Positions 34,563-45,775 of a stretch of DNA of 64,000 bases are shown here, piece after piece. Every line of letters begins with the position of its first letter. The first letter of the stretch is position 1. Source of the DNA: Puccinia triticina. Lineage: Eukaryota > Basidiomycota > Pucciniomycetes > Pucciniales > Pucciniaceae. The DNA lies in NCBI RefSeq assembly GCF_026914185.1, contig NC_070563.1:7874382-7938381 (forward strand). The letters run 5' to 3'. Below the pieces are notes generated by a model, which was given only the letters and a program-made list of their open reading frames with translations, ran no database searches and was not told the DNA's origin. A program made the position numbers and the translations under genes.

Positions 34563-36326
34563 GTGGTGTTGGTTTTACCCCTATTTGTTTTGCTACATAT
34601 TAAGTATGTAGAAAGAGAATAGGGGTAAAGCACCATTATGGACATGTGTTTTGTTACCAGTAATGAGTAACGGGACCGTAACATAATCTAAATAAAAATA
34701 AAATATTGTAACAGCACCCAAAAACCAATATGAGACATTTTTACTAACGGACGTAGCACACTGCATTTACTGGTAATGGCAACAGTAAGGCGGCCAAAAT
34801 CAATATGTCACAGGAATGGTACTGGCCTAGTGTTGATGTTAGTTGAAGGAACTCTGGGGGGTGGGTTAAGGAGATACAGATCCAATTGCACAGGGGCCAA
34901 TACGGTGGTTTGCAGTGCCTGAGGGTCTGCTGCAGTTGGTTGCAGTGTGTTGTAAGCTGTGGCCCGGGATGGTCTCCAGATGTGTCAACATGGTCTGGTG
35001 TTCTGGGGAGGGTGGTGGGTTTGCAGGTTTGTGTGGTTGCTGAGTACAGCAGGAGTTTGATGTTGGGTAGTGCAAGGGAGGACTTGGTGAGAATTGTGGG
35101 TATGCAGATTGGAGGTGAGGTGTGTAATCCTAAACTTATGGTAGTACCCATTGCCACACTACCTCTTCAGAAGACCAGGGGTCCCAAGGAAGCAGTGCAC
35201 AGCACAACATGTTGAAGATGAGAACTGAGGTCAAGGCTGAGAGCAAGGACAGAGGGGCCTGAGGAACAACAAGCTCAGAGATCATCTGAGTGAGCCAATA
35301 AAAGGGGCCAAGGGAGCCCTCTAGGAGGGCAAAAAGCTGCTAGCTTGCGTGGCAGAAAAGCGCACACGCTACAAGAGTTTGTATCCTGTAGAGACCTCAG
35401 GGAAATGCGCGCAGAAGCAGATAGGGTTTATTTCTTCTGTAAAGCAGATTTTATAAACTATTACAACTGGGGGACACGTTGTGGGCAGAATCCATTCTGC
35501 GCGCGGTACTAAAATTCTAGTACTGGTGTCAAGGAAATGTGTAGAATTGTGTTGATTTAGATCAGTAAACTTCAAACACCATTTCCTCTAGGGTGTATAG
35601 GAAAACTGGTAGTTTTCTCAGTCCCCCTGAGTCTAGGGACAAATTAAGTTTGTAGATTTATAAACTCAATCAGGCTAGAAGTGTATACGCAGATTGCATT
35701 ATTTTTGAACATAAATGAGGAAGGTAAGCAAGGCAAAACCTCCTTGTTATGTTCCGCCAAACCAATTTCTCCCCCTCTCTTTGTGTCAAAAACATATTTT
35801 TTAAAGAAGGGAGGGTGGGACGGTTTTGAAACGGATTGATTTGCTGAGCGTGTTTGTTGCGCAAATGAATCATAGTGAGGTGGAGAAAATTCTTGTCGAG
35901 CTGGAATGTGGAGGAAAGGCAAAGTAGGCCGTGCTGACTTCATATAACCATCCACTTGTTCTTAGTCTGTGGCAGACACTCGGACCTCTCTCTTCTTTGA
36001 CTGACCTCCTGGTCTGCCCCAGAACAGTCCGCTCCTTGCGCTCATGGACCTAGGTACTCTCACAGTTCCTAGTTCTTGTACCATCAAACATATTCATCTG
36101 GAGGGAGGAGAAATGAGTGAAAGATGTGTGACAGGGAGAGAAATGTAAACCTGGTCAGTTGCAGTTTCAACACAACATTTTGAAATTGCTGTATTAATCT
36201 TTTGGGAACTCCAAGGATAGACTGCCTTTGGAGTGTGAAAAGGATCACTCCATCATTTTTGGATTTTTGCACTGTGCACTCCAAGATTCTTGGAGTGCGT
36301 GAAATGCACCACCTTTTGGGGTGCGT
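34563..36326. other. unresolved repeat DNA inside the second MULE
   Basis: No gene supported. Contains GTTACTGGTAAC-like words near 34660 and 34780 that recur at 36600-37030, and mixed sequence with several short spurious frames. Interpreted as layered transposon remnants. Confidence 0.4.
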
Positions 36327-36362
36327 GTGGTATTTTTTGGTAGTGCGGGAAGCATGACCCTA

Positions 36363-37352
36363 CTTTCAATCCCTGAGGTAGGCTTAGAGTGAGTTGAGTC
36401 TTCTGCGGCATAAAAATAGCCTCTTAACCACCCTGATAGCCTTCTGTGGAGGTCAAAAGTGTGGTCATATTAATGAATACAATTTGTATGCCAAAGGATC
36501 TAGCAACCACTGCACCTCTAGCTTAACCCATTGTTTTAGGCCAGACTGCCCCTGCTCCAACAAATACCTGGCAGAAAATACTGCAACTAATTTCAGTATT
36601 AAGGGCAACACTACCCACAGTTATCACTACAGTAACACATAAGTTTAACATAACAATAAAGTAATGAGTTTTCATTGTTATTGTTATTGTTACTGGTAAC
36701 GGCTGTGTAATAACTATATCACACCAAGGGGATAATTTTTTGCAACAGCCGTTACAATATCTTTGCGCAGAGCGTCAGATATCGGGCAAGATAACAAGCA
36801 ATAAAAGGCCAAAATAGAGCCAATCTGGCCTTTTATTGCTCAATAACATGTTATCCCCTGGATAACGCGTTTGTCTACTAGTAACAGCCTCAAAAAAGAG
36901 GCTTGTTACATTACTTGTCATGTTGCTTTTTGCACCTTACTGCTAACAATAACGGTGGGAAAAGTAACGGCAGGGTAGTTACTTTACAGAAATCATGCAG
37001 ATATTGTAAAGTAAAGTAACTACCCACCGCTGTTAAGGGTGGGCAAAGTTGAAATGATACACTTTTCAAATCATAAAATCATAACACTTCTGAGTGATAA
37101 TTCTTTATGTACATATCATTTTAGAATTATTGCTCTGTTTGGGGTGATTGGGTGTTGCATATATTTTTTTTAAATTAAAATTTTATGATTTTATGCAAGT
37201 CAACTTTGAACACCCCTATTGCAGTTGTGTACTAATTGGAACAACTTCATTTCCATCTGAGTTTGGATCAAATCTAAGAATAAACAGTCAACAACTGAAG
37301 AATAACATGGAAAAGCCTGTATCACTTTGTTTTTTTACACTCATTGAGTGTG
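36363..37352. other. hairpin-rich intergenic DNA, probable MITE
   Basis: 36590-37030 is a nest of inverted repeats: AGCAATAAAAGGCCA/TGGCCTTTTATTGCT (36798-36840, 15 bp stem), GGGTAGTTACTTTACA and its inverse (about 36973-37024), and GTTACTGGTAACGG-like words. It probably represents a small non-autonomous element; ends and duplication not resolved. The remainder is AT-rich 3' flank of MSH1. Confidence 0.45.
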
Positions 37353-40300
37353 TCAATGTTGCTCAAATCTTAGGCTGTAATTCCCCAACTGGCGCTTAAT
37401 CGTTGTGGCATGTGAGATGACTTCTTGAGGTAGACCAACCAGTTTAGCAATATCTATCCCACTTGAATCTGGATTCAAGCCTCGTTGGATTTGGTAAGGA
37501 AAATTCAGAATCTCCTCCTTCCCCTCGCCACTCTGAATAACGGTTATGGCCATTGTTTTATTGCACGATCGTGTCGGTATTCACAGCAAGGAGGAGAATC
37601 ATCAGTACTTTTTTTGCGCCCGGCGCAACATTGTCCACTTTTCCAATTGATGATGACAAGCTAGATAGAGAAGCTGAGGCACAACACCACCACTTACAAT
37701 CTTGGAAGAGCCGAAACAGAAGAATCCCAGTCTGGCAACTTTCAGATAGTCTGCGGCTTTAAGTCCACGGGTATTATTACTATCTGTAGTCATCTGCTCC
37801 CTAAGTAATAGCGATCCCACGTGGGGTAGATGTGTTGAGAACAGCGTTCTGCACTTATTTTTCTCGATTAAATACTTAAGCACTCCATATGCAATCGATA
37901 GCCCATCTTCAACCCCAGTGCCTCTACCTACTTCATCCATTAAAACCTTGATGTTTTCACAATGAGAAACAACGAGGGAAATTAAATATTAGTTAGCCAA
38001 ATTATTCTGGTGTCTTGTTTTTCATATCTTGGGTTTGGAAAGTGGTTACCAGAGACATTTCATCCGCAGATTTCAAAATTTTACAAGTTTCTTCCATTTC
38101 GATTAAAAAGGTACCTTTTCCAAGTACGACGTTATCAAACGATCCAAATCGAGTAAAGATTTGATGAACGAGTCCCAATTTAGCCTTCTCGGCAGGTACA
38201 AAACTTCCAGCTTGAGCCAGGATATGGATGATCGCGAGTTGTCGCAGATAGGTTGACTGGTCACAGTGTCAAGTTTGCTTCGTTAGCTGAAGTGTATAAG
38301 TTTTATTCAATTTGAAAATTGAAGGTCAGTCCGCACCTTCCCCCCATTATTCGGGCCAGTGATGATCTGAACCAGGCCATCGTTATCATCCATCACGATC
38401 GAATTTGGGATGAAATTCCCATTTGCACTTGAAGATAGAGCCCGCTCAGCAATTGGATGTCGGCCATTGACGATACATGTGCTTCTACTGTTTAAGGGAG
38501 TTTAAAGTTATCGAGTTTAGAGCTTCCCTGGCAGTTGCGACTGGATGATGATATTAATAGCGATACCGTTCTTACTTCGAATCGATGGACGGCCTTACGC
38601 AATTTGTTTCCACTGCAAACGTTGCGAAGCTCTGAGCAACATCCAGTTCCGCAAGGCCCTGGAACGATGGGTTTAAAGTGTCATGATTCGATGCAACCTA
38701 AGAGTTTAAACTCGCAATTGTTCAACCACTTTAGTTTTAATCATCTAAACGACAAGAATTGATTTGCAGGATGGATGCAACTTTCAATGTACTCATTTTT
38801 AGGGACCAGCAAGAACTCACCTGTTCAAATAGACCTTTTAAGACTCGCTGTTCCGCCCGTGTTATTTCCTGTCGCAGCCTTTCAATCAAAGCGTGCATCT
38901 TTGTCCATTCCTAGAATTAAGGTCAATACTCTCCGATCAGCAAGACTGAGCTCAAATTGACTGTTCTTTCTTCGGAGCCCACCGGAATGGCAACCATTAA
39001 ACGCGATCCGTTATCCACAAGTATTTGGCCCTTGAGTTTGTCCACCTTGCTTTTCAACTCAATGGTCGGCTTACGGGCTTTGTTGATAATCAGCACCGCG
39101 CCCAATTTAGCTACGACTTGCAGCCTCAAATCCTTCGATTCTGGATGTGATTTGTTGGAGAAAGCATCCGTTATGGCCAAAGGAATACGATTCGGACTAA
39201 TTTAGCAGAGTGAACTTGATTACTATGTGTTGCCACTATGGAAGCTTACCAAAATCAGTACGATATTCGGTCTGGAGCTGTTTTCCTTTGTCCATAAGAG
39301 CTTTCATCCTCTGGTGCATAGAGCTTAATTCTTCGTTAAGACTGATGGAACGAATCGGTCAATGTCGCTCGCGCTACTGTAAACAGGAGTCAAATGGTCT
39401 TACTCGGAACGTACATTCCAAATAACAGGAGAAAAGAAGTCTTTGGCTTCCTCAATCGAGGACTCTTCGGATGCGATCTCAGCGCATGCTTGCGGAGAAT
39501 CACCTACGGATTTGCATAGACTTTCTTCAAGGCCAAAGTGACATCCTAATCGAGACGGGATACCTAAATCACTAAGAATTGGGCTGATTGTGTTAATGGC
39601 CTTTAAAATTCTGACGATCGAAATCAAATCTTGGATTGTTCCTTGCCCCAGGTTGAATCTTTGTAATAGCCTGACATAATCAACCTCTTCAATATCTTTC
39701 AATGTGTCTTGTATGTCTTCTCTCGAGATATGATTTATCACAAGTTGTCCTACGAGATCTAATCGAGCTTGAATTTCGGCTGGAACTCTACTAGGACTCA
39801 CTATATTCGGATCAAATCCAGATCAGCGATCACAACAAACATCAGTATATATGATACCTCCGTAGAATCAAATTATAAAAGCGGAGATCGTTAGAGGATT
39901 TAAATTCGAAACATTGATGGTTTCGATTGTTTATTACTCAACTGATTCGATCGCGGAGTAATCTTTTTCCAGGTGAGGTAAGTGTCCGTGAAATAGTTGA
40001 GAGTAAACTGCCAGCTGAACTCTTCCCGTTTTGAGTGCGGATGATCTCCAAGCTGTCAATGGCCTCGGCATCCAATTTGAGGTTTCGGGAAACGTCGACA
40101 CATAATGGTTGAGTCGCTGCTCGCGAAGGCAGGAGGTTTTGCCTGATATAAATTCCGATTATTTTTTCAGCTGTTAATTGTTCAGCGGTGATTGACTACA
40201 GATTGGATGAGCAGGAATGATGAATAAATCCGTCGTCAATGGCTCTTCAAATGATTCTATGATAAACAGGAAAGTTGTACATTATCTGGCTTGATTTTCG

Positions 40301-42256
40301 TAATCAATATGGAGAGTTTGGCAGCCTTGGAATTAGGAGGAACACAAAACGAGCTGTTGGCGGAGATTATGATTTCCTTAGGTGAGATTCGACAGATTTG
40401 ATCTATTAATTCACTTTCTCCGCCCTCGCAGGTTGTAACGAAATAACTGCCTGTAGATACATCCAACCAAGCTAGCTGATTTTCGTGGATTCCGAGCAAG
40501 TAGTTATACGACTCGTCCTCGATCAAATTCTCGTCGGTGATTGTACCAGGTGTAATGATGCGAACAATCCTTCTTTCGAGGTCTTCATCAGTGGGAATTT
40601 GTTCCGCAATTGCCACAATCCGATTGTGCTCATTGACGAGAGTTTTGAGATGTTTTTGAAGCGATGCTATTGGAAATCCCGAAAAGGGGTATGCTTGTCC
40701 AGAAAATTGATATTTGGCTTCTTTAATGTTCAAAAGCTGGGCCACCTCTACAGCCTGATCGAAGTAAGCCTTTGGTTCATGAGAAATTATGAATTAGTCA
40801 GCTATCAAACGTCCCAAAATTAAATTACTTTCAAGTTTGGTTGGCATATCATCCGGAGGAACTTGATTGCTCAACTTCATAAAATGATCCCACACATGTC
40901 AGCAAGATTGCATCGGGAAATCTCAGTCGACTATCTAGAATAAATTTTGCAATCTTCTTTGTATAGAGTCCTGGATTTTGAGAAGGCGGAGAACCAATGG
41001 TGACAAATTTATCGAATTGAACCAGACTAGAATCGATTGTAGGGGTCTTCTTTCCTACTAAAGAATTAGTGATGCGTTAGGTCCATGGAATAGATACAGT
41101 CGATAATACGAATACCACTCATTTACCTTGGCTTCCTGTCGTTTTTGTCTTTGGGAGGGGTAGTGGTTCCAGACTCTTGGCGACTGTAGGTTTTGGAGCT
41201 TGGGAGGCTGTTTTCTTGGTTTTTGTAGGAGTGCTACTGGCCTTTCATTTGATTTCTCGAAAAGAAAAAGGCGGTCAGTACTCTGAACCATTCCGCTAAA
41301 TAGTGCGCAGATGCAAATCAGACAATGGAGAAGAAGCGGATCATATTCTCAAAAATGAGGAAGTAGTTGGATACAAGGGCTTCAAAAGTCGCGGTAGCGT
41401 AAGCTTAGTATATCTCTCGCTACAAATTATCAATTCTTTGACGTAGAGAGCCAACCGATCGATGGTTGTGAGGGTGGATGTAAGCAAAAGAAAGGGGGGA
41501 GTCTCTGCACACCTTAGCCTTCGGGCTCTTAGCTTCCACCTTCTGTTGACTCTGAGTCGCCGCCTTATCACCACCATCTTTGGGACTGGTCACGGCCTCT
41601 TTTGAATCCGCTTCACGGTGAGGTTTCTCGGTTTTCTTTTTACTAGTTTTTGCATCCGCGCCCTTTTCTTTGGGACTGCTCACGGTCCTTTTGGAATCCA
41701 CTTCACGCTGAAGTTTCTCGATTTTCTGTTTACTAGTTTTTGTATCCGCGGCCTTTTCTTCGGGACTGGTCACGTCTTCTTTGGAGTCCGCTTTACGCTG
41801 AGAGTTTTTGGTTTTCTTTTCACTAGTTTTCGTAGCCGTAGCCTTTTTCTTCGCTTTGCTGGCGTTAGGCTTCTGTAATTTTTGTTCGATTGGTTTTGTA
41901 ACCTTCAAAATTGTTTAGATTTTTTCCAGCCACTACGATAATTAGACTCTGATAATTTGCAGTTGAGTGGAACAAATCTCACTCACCTGCTTCAAATTTG
42001 GGATGGACTTGGATTCGGTTGGAGCTTCAGGATCTGGTGTGTGACTAGTAATCGTGCCGAATAGGGAGCGAAAAAATGACTGATTGATGATCTTTTCGAT
42101 AGTTCCGATAGGCTGGGGTTGGGTTGGAACTGCTTGTTTTGTCTCGTCGCTGTTGATCGTCGCCGTCGTCGTCGCAAATAGGGAGCGAAGAGGTGGTTGA
42201 TAGATAATAAATTTGGATGAATGTTGGACAATCCGAGTTAAGAAGTTGGTTGACAT
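37353..42256 (-). CDS. MSH1: DNA mismatch-repair protein MutS homologue, MSH1-type (mitochondrial)
   Basis: MutS proteins bind mismatches and use an ABC-type ATPase; MSH1 acts on mitochondrial DNA. ATG at 42256 gives a basic, acid-free N-terminus ([16 protein letters not shown]) that fits mitochondrial import. A Lys-rich linker with ~30-residue repeats follows (41500-41908). The mismatch-binding motif FYE falls at an intron (GSFYE, then [16 protein letters not shown], ~40.75-40.9 kb). The core and clamp region (39.0-40.7 kb) is followed by Walker A GPNNGG-K near 38350, split by an intron before STYLRQ, then Walker B DEVGRGTG (37940) and FSTHLPHV. C-terminus ends at 37353. Many short GT-AG introns; no disabling change was seen, but not every exon was checked. 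Confidence 0.9.
41420..41908 (-). repeat. ~90 bp coding repeats in the MSH1 linker
   Basis: Three to four copies of a ~30-codon unit (KTSKxKxEKxxREADSK.x.SPxEKxAD) visible in DNA as repeated GGGACTGGTCACG...TTTTCTTTTTACTAGTTTT. This lies between the presequence and the mismatch-binding domain. Confidence 0.75.
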
Positions 42257-42375
42257 CTTGGTAATGGGTTGTTGCAGCTCAATTTCATAAAATTGGGCAG
42301 CCGCCTCTAGCCGGCGCCCGTGGGCGCAGGGACAGTCAAAGTTGTTGTAGTCCGTTACGTAATGTGCCATTACAC

Positions 42376-42473
42376 GCTAACTTAGCTAATTCCCTCCTCA
42401 TCGGGGGAGCGAAGCGACCTCCGAAGGAGGGACTTACGGGCTATGTCGACCCCGCGGCAGTAGAGAATTAGCC
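42376..42473 (+). repeat. left TIR of the DUF6589/helicase element
   Basis: Contains CCGAAGGAGGGACTTACGGG and GTCGACCCCGCGGCAGTAGA; matches the inverse of 52364-52467 with a few gaps in the middle. Confidence 0.9.
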
Positions 42474-42475
42474 CT

Positions 42476-43354
42476 TTTGGTGGGGACTTTTTTAAAACGG
42501 TTCTTACGTCTGACTGTCTGAACCTTTTTTGTTCTAGTTTTCATTTCTCGGATGGCCCAAGCTGTCCCCATCTTTCTACTGTTTTTTCATACCCTCAACC
42601 TCTCTTGTTGCCCTCCAATCCAAATTGTAACATTCATGAAATTTTGAGTCCGTCATCTGGCATAAAACCACCTTCCAATGTCTTCGACGCATCAGTTTAT
42701 GTATGCATATGTACTCTATAGTATGCAGTCTTGCCTACTGTATCCCATGGCATCTTATAACATGTTATGTGTGCTGGATAACAGTTCGATATCACCCAAC
42801 GAGTAAGGAACTTGTAGTAAAGTCGTTCATGTGAGGATCTGCCTACTACTCAGTTCACTATGTGGCTCTGAAACTTACCCGAGAGGGTAGTTTGCCGTAT
42901 GCTTGAATAGTAAGGTTAAGATTTAGATAGTCTCCGTTGGTAATAAGGTTTTTGATAGACTTCTTTCCGAGGATGAATTACTCGGTTTTTGATAGTAGTA
43001 TATAAATGATGAGGAAACTATAACATGGAATATCCCGATGGGAAAAAGAAGGAAAGAGAGGAGAAGAATAAACTCAGAGGAGCACAACATATAATGAGAA
43101 ATCGAACAACTTCCGATGACGACACAAGATTTCAGAAATACGTCATCAATCATGCAGATCGGATTTCCCCATAATGACGACAACAGAACTCCGATCCCGA
43201 TAAGCCTGAATAAAGCTTATATAATGAAGCACAATTATCAGCGTAATTCATCATAAATATTCACCGAGTTGTTACAGTTCACGAGTGCCAATGAAATCGT
43301 GAAGCTTACCAACAAGATCTATCCTGCCAGTCACTGAGAGAAATTACCCGTTTC
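42476..43354. other. 5' non-coding region of the DUF6589-like gene
   Basis: No coding signature. Presumably promoter and 5' untranslated sequence of the + strand gene. Confidence 0.4.
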
Positions 43355-44539
43355 ATGGATATACAAACCGCCGACGCTCCCGAACCGTCCACTAGAGCTC
43401 CTCGGGTTGCTATGAATGAGAAGCTCGAGCAAATCTGCGCTCTGATGGAAAGCCTTAATTTAACACCCAAGCAATTTATGGTGGCATTCCTCACGCATGA
43501 AAGCGACTATGTGATATTCAGACGCCGCCTGTGGGGAGCCAACGTTGGCTGGGACACTACAGAAGATTTGCTCTTAAAACTCAAGCAACACATCTCTGCT
43601 CACATGGAGGGGCGTGCATTCTGGGAGCAGTTTATATTGTCTCAAGTGCGCAATATTTGCTACTACATTGTTCACTGATCATCCTTGTTTGTTGAAAAAA
43701 CCTTTACGTGTATGCAGGCTATTGAGATTGTCAGGTCCCAAAATCTTCGCAGTGGTATCGCACCAAATGGATCCTATCACAACTCTTCAACTTCGTCTGC
43801 AAAGTTTTTCTCCAAGGACAAACACGCAGCTCGCAACAAGGAGCTCATAGAACAGATGCCCTTTCTATATCAGCTCCTATGTGCTAAAATCCAGGGGAAT
43901 AAACCTTACCCAATCAGCAAGTCGCCGGTGGATCCAATGGCAGATCCAGTTGAGGAAGCCTCCGATGAAGAGGATATATCTGATCCATCAGATGATATAC
44001 CCGATTTTGATGGGTCATTCCTTAAAAAAGCACGTGACCCGGGAACCAGGAGAAAAAACCGTGTTGAGACAGTAAGTGTTTTTCAATCAGTTACAATACA
44101 GATTGTTTACAAGAGCTTCCTTTGAAAACTAGATTGCTTGTACCATCTGTGCTATGGTTGCCTTTGGAGGAAACCGCCGACAAAATGGTTTTCAATTGAG
44201 TAATGCTCTGGTATTCATCGCCGCAGGAGTTACCAAGCGGGTGAGCGCGTACCTAAATTATATAGGTGTAAGCTCATCACGAAGGACTGCTCATGCTGCC
44301 CTCAAGAGCCTGGGTCGGGAGGCTGAAGAAAAATTGAAAAATAGATTCAAACTTGATGAATCCCCAGTTATTGCCCCATTCACCAGGAAGAAAAAATAGT
44401 CACTTGATGGCAAGTGACATGATGCAGCTTTGTTTTCTGCTCCAGAGCTACTCCAGCGCTGCTCCAAGTCTGCTCCACCAGCATTTGTAGAGCTTGCAGG
44501 ACTGCACCAGAGCACTCAATGTGGCACAGTCAGCTGATC

Positions 44540-45670
44540 CTAATTTTTTCCCAGGAACAGCTGATGCTCATCATAAGCTGAGCAGTAGGCATTGACTGAG
44601 CCTGGGCCAAAGCTGAGCATTGGCTGAGCCTGGGCCACAGCTGAGCATTGGATATTCCAAGCCTGATACAAATCCAAGTGTCAGCTGGACCAAGAATATT
44701 CCAAATCTGAGCATCAGCTTAGCCAACAATGGTCCAAAGCTGAGCATCATCTTGGAAAAGGCTTGTGCAGAGCTTAGGATCAGCTGGCACAATACTGTTC
44801 CAAATATTAACACCAGCTGGCCCAAAACTTTTCAAAAGCTGAGCATCAGCTGAGCCAATGCTGGTACAAAGCTGAGCATTGGCTGAGCCAAGGCTGTTCT
44901 AAAGCTGAGTATCAGATGTTTTGAGACTATTAAAAAGATTAATATCACCTGAGCCAAGGCTGTTCCACAGCTGAGCATCAGCTGAGCCATGGCTGGTCCA
45001 CAGCTGAGCATCAGCTGAGCCAAGGCTGGTCCACAGCTGAGCATCAGCTGAGCCAAGGCTGGTCCACAGCTGAGCATCAGCTGAGCCAAGGCTGGTCCAC
45101 AGCTGAGCATCAGCTGAGCCAAGGCTGGTCCACAGCTGAGAATCAGCTGAGCTAAGGCTGGTCCACAGCTGAGCATCAGCTGAGCCAAGGCTGGTCCACA
45201 GCTGAGCATCAGCTGAGCCAAGGCTGGTCCACAGCTGAGCATCAGCTGAGCCAAGGCTGGTCCACAGCTGAGCATCAGCTGGGACAAGGCTGGTCCACAG
45301 CTGAGCATTGTCTTAGCCAAGGTTGGTCCACAGCTCAGCATCAGCTGAGCCAAGGCTGGTCCACAGATGAGCATAAGCTGTTACAGGGATGGTCAGACTC
45401 AGAATCTGAGCATTGGCTGGGCCAAGATTTATCCAAAGCTGAAAATCAGCTGAGCCAATACTGGTCCAAAGCTGAGCATTGGCTGGGCCAATGATAGTCC
45501 TAGTATGAGTCTAAGATGAGCCATGAGTGGAATAAAGCTGAAACGCAGCTGGGCCAGGACTGGTTCTGATCTGGGCAACAAAGCTGAGCATGAGCTGGGC
45601 AACAAAGCTGAGCATAAGCTTGGAGCGAAAGCTGAGTATCAGCTGACCATAAATGGGGATCAGTGGTGCC
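44540..45670. repeat. 33 bp tandem array (GCTGAGCATCAGCTGAGCCA...)
   Basis: The core 44950-45380 holds about 13 nearly identical 33 bp units; degenerate units extend on both sides. Because 33 is divisible by three, every frame stays open and encodes an 11-residue repeat on the minus strand. The unit contains CAGCTGAGC/GCTCAGCTG inverted words. Confidence 0.9.
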
Positions 45671-45714
45671 CAGTGAAAACTGAGGATCTCCTGTGGAAAT
45701 TCTGAAAGTGGTTA

Positions 45715-45775
45715 GATGGTGGGTAGATGGTGGGTAGATGATGGGTAGATGATGGGTAGATGGTGGGTAGCCTGC
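45715..45775. repeat. 11 bp minisatellite (GATGGTGGGTA)n
   Basis: Five to six copies of GATG(G/A)TGGGTA at the right end of the tandem-repeat insert. Confidence 0.85.

Larger units (their letters stand above)
31224..36362 (-). mobile_element. decayed second MULE-OTU element
   Basis: Inverted ends: CACTACCAAAAAATACCACG at 31241 and its complement ending at 36345. The similarity continues outward through GCATGCTTC to TAGGG, so the outer ends are near 31224 and 36362. An ACTTT word flanks both, but no clean 9 bp duplication was found. Inside, on the minus strand, are fragments of a SWIM zinc finger, a Lys-rich linker and the C-terminal part of an OTU domain. Most of the transposase core is gone or replaced by other repeats (33.0-34.5 kb). 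Confidence 0.65.

Noticed and set aside
31241..36345. CACTA-superfamily element, because the ends read CACTACC
   Set aside because: No 3 bp duplication matches, similarity of the ends continues outward beyond CACTA, and the internal protein pieces (SWIM, OTU) are Mutator-like.
42257..42370. Extension of the MSH1 frame upstream to an ATG at 42370
   Set aside because: The extra residues are Cys/His-rich and lack presequence character, whereas the ATG at 42256 begins a typical mitochondrial presequence; 42370 also lies in the transposon's target duplication.
44832..45374. A 180-residue minus-strand open frame with an 11-residue repeat (CGPALAQLMLS)
   Set aside because: It is produced by the 33 bp tandem array, whose period keeps frames open; no unique sequence or splice context supports a gene.
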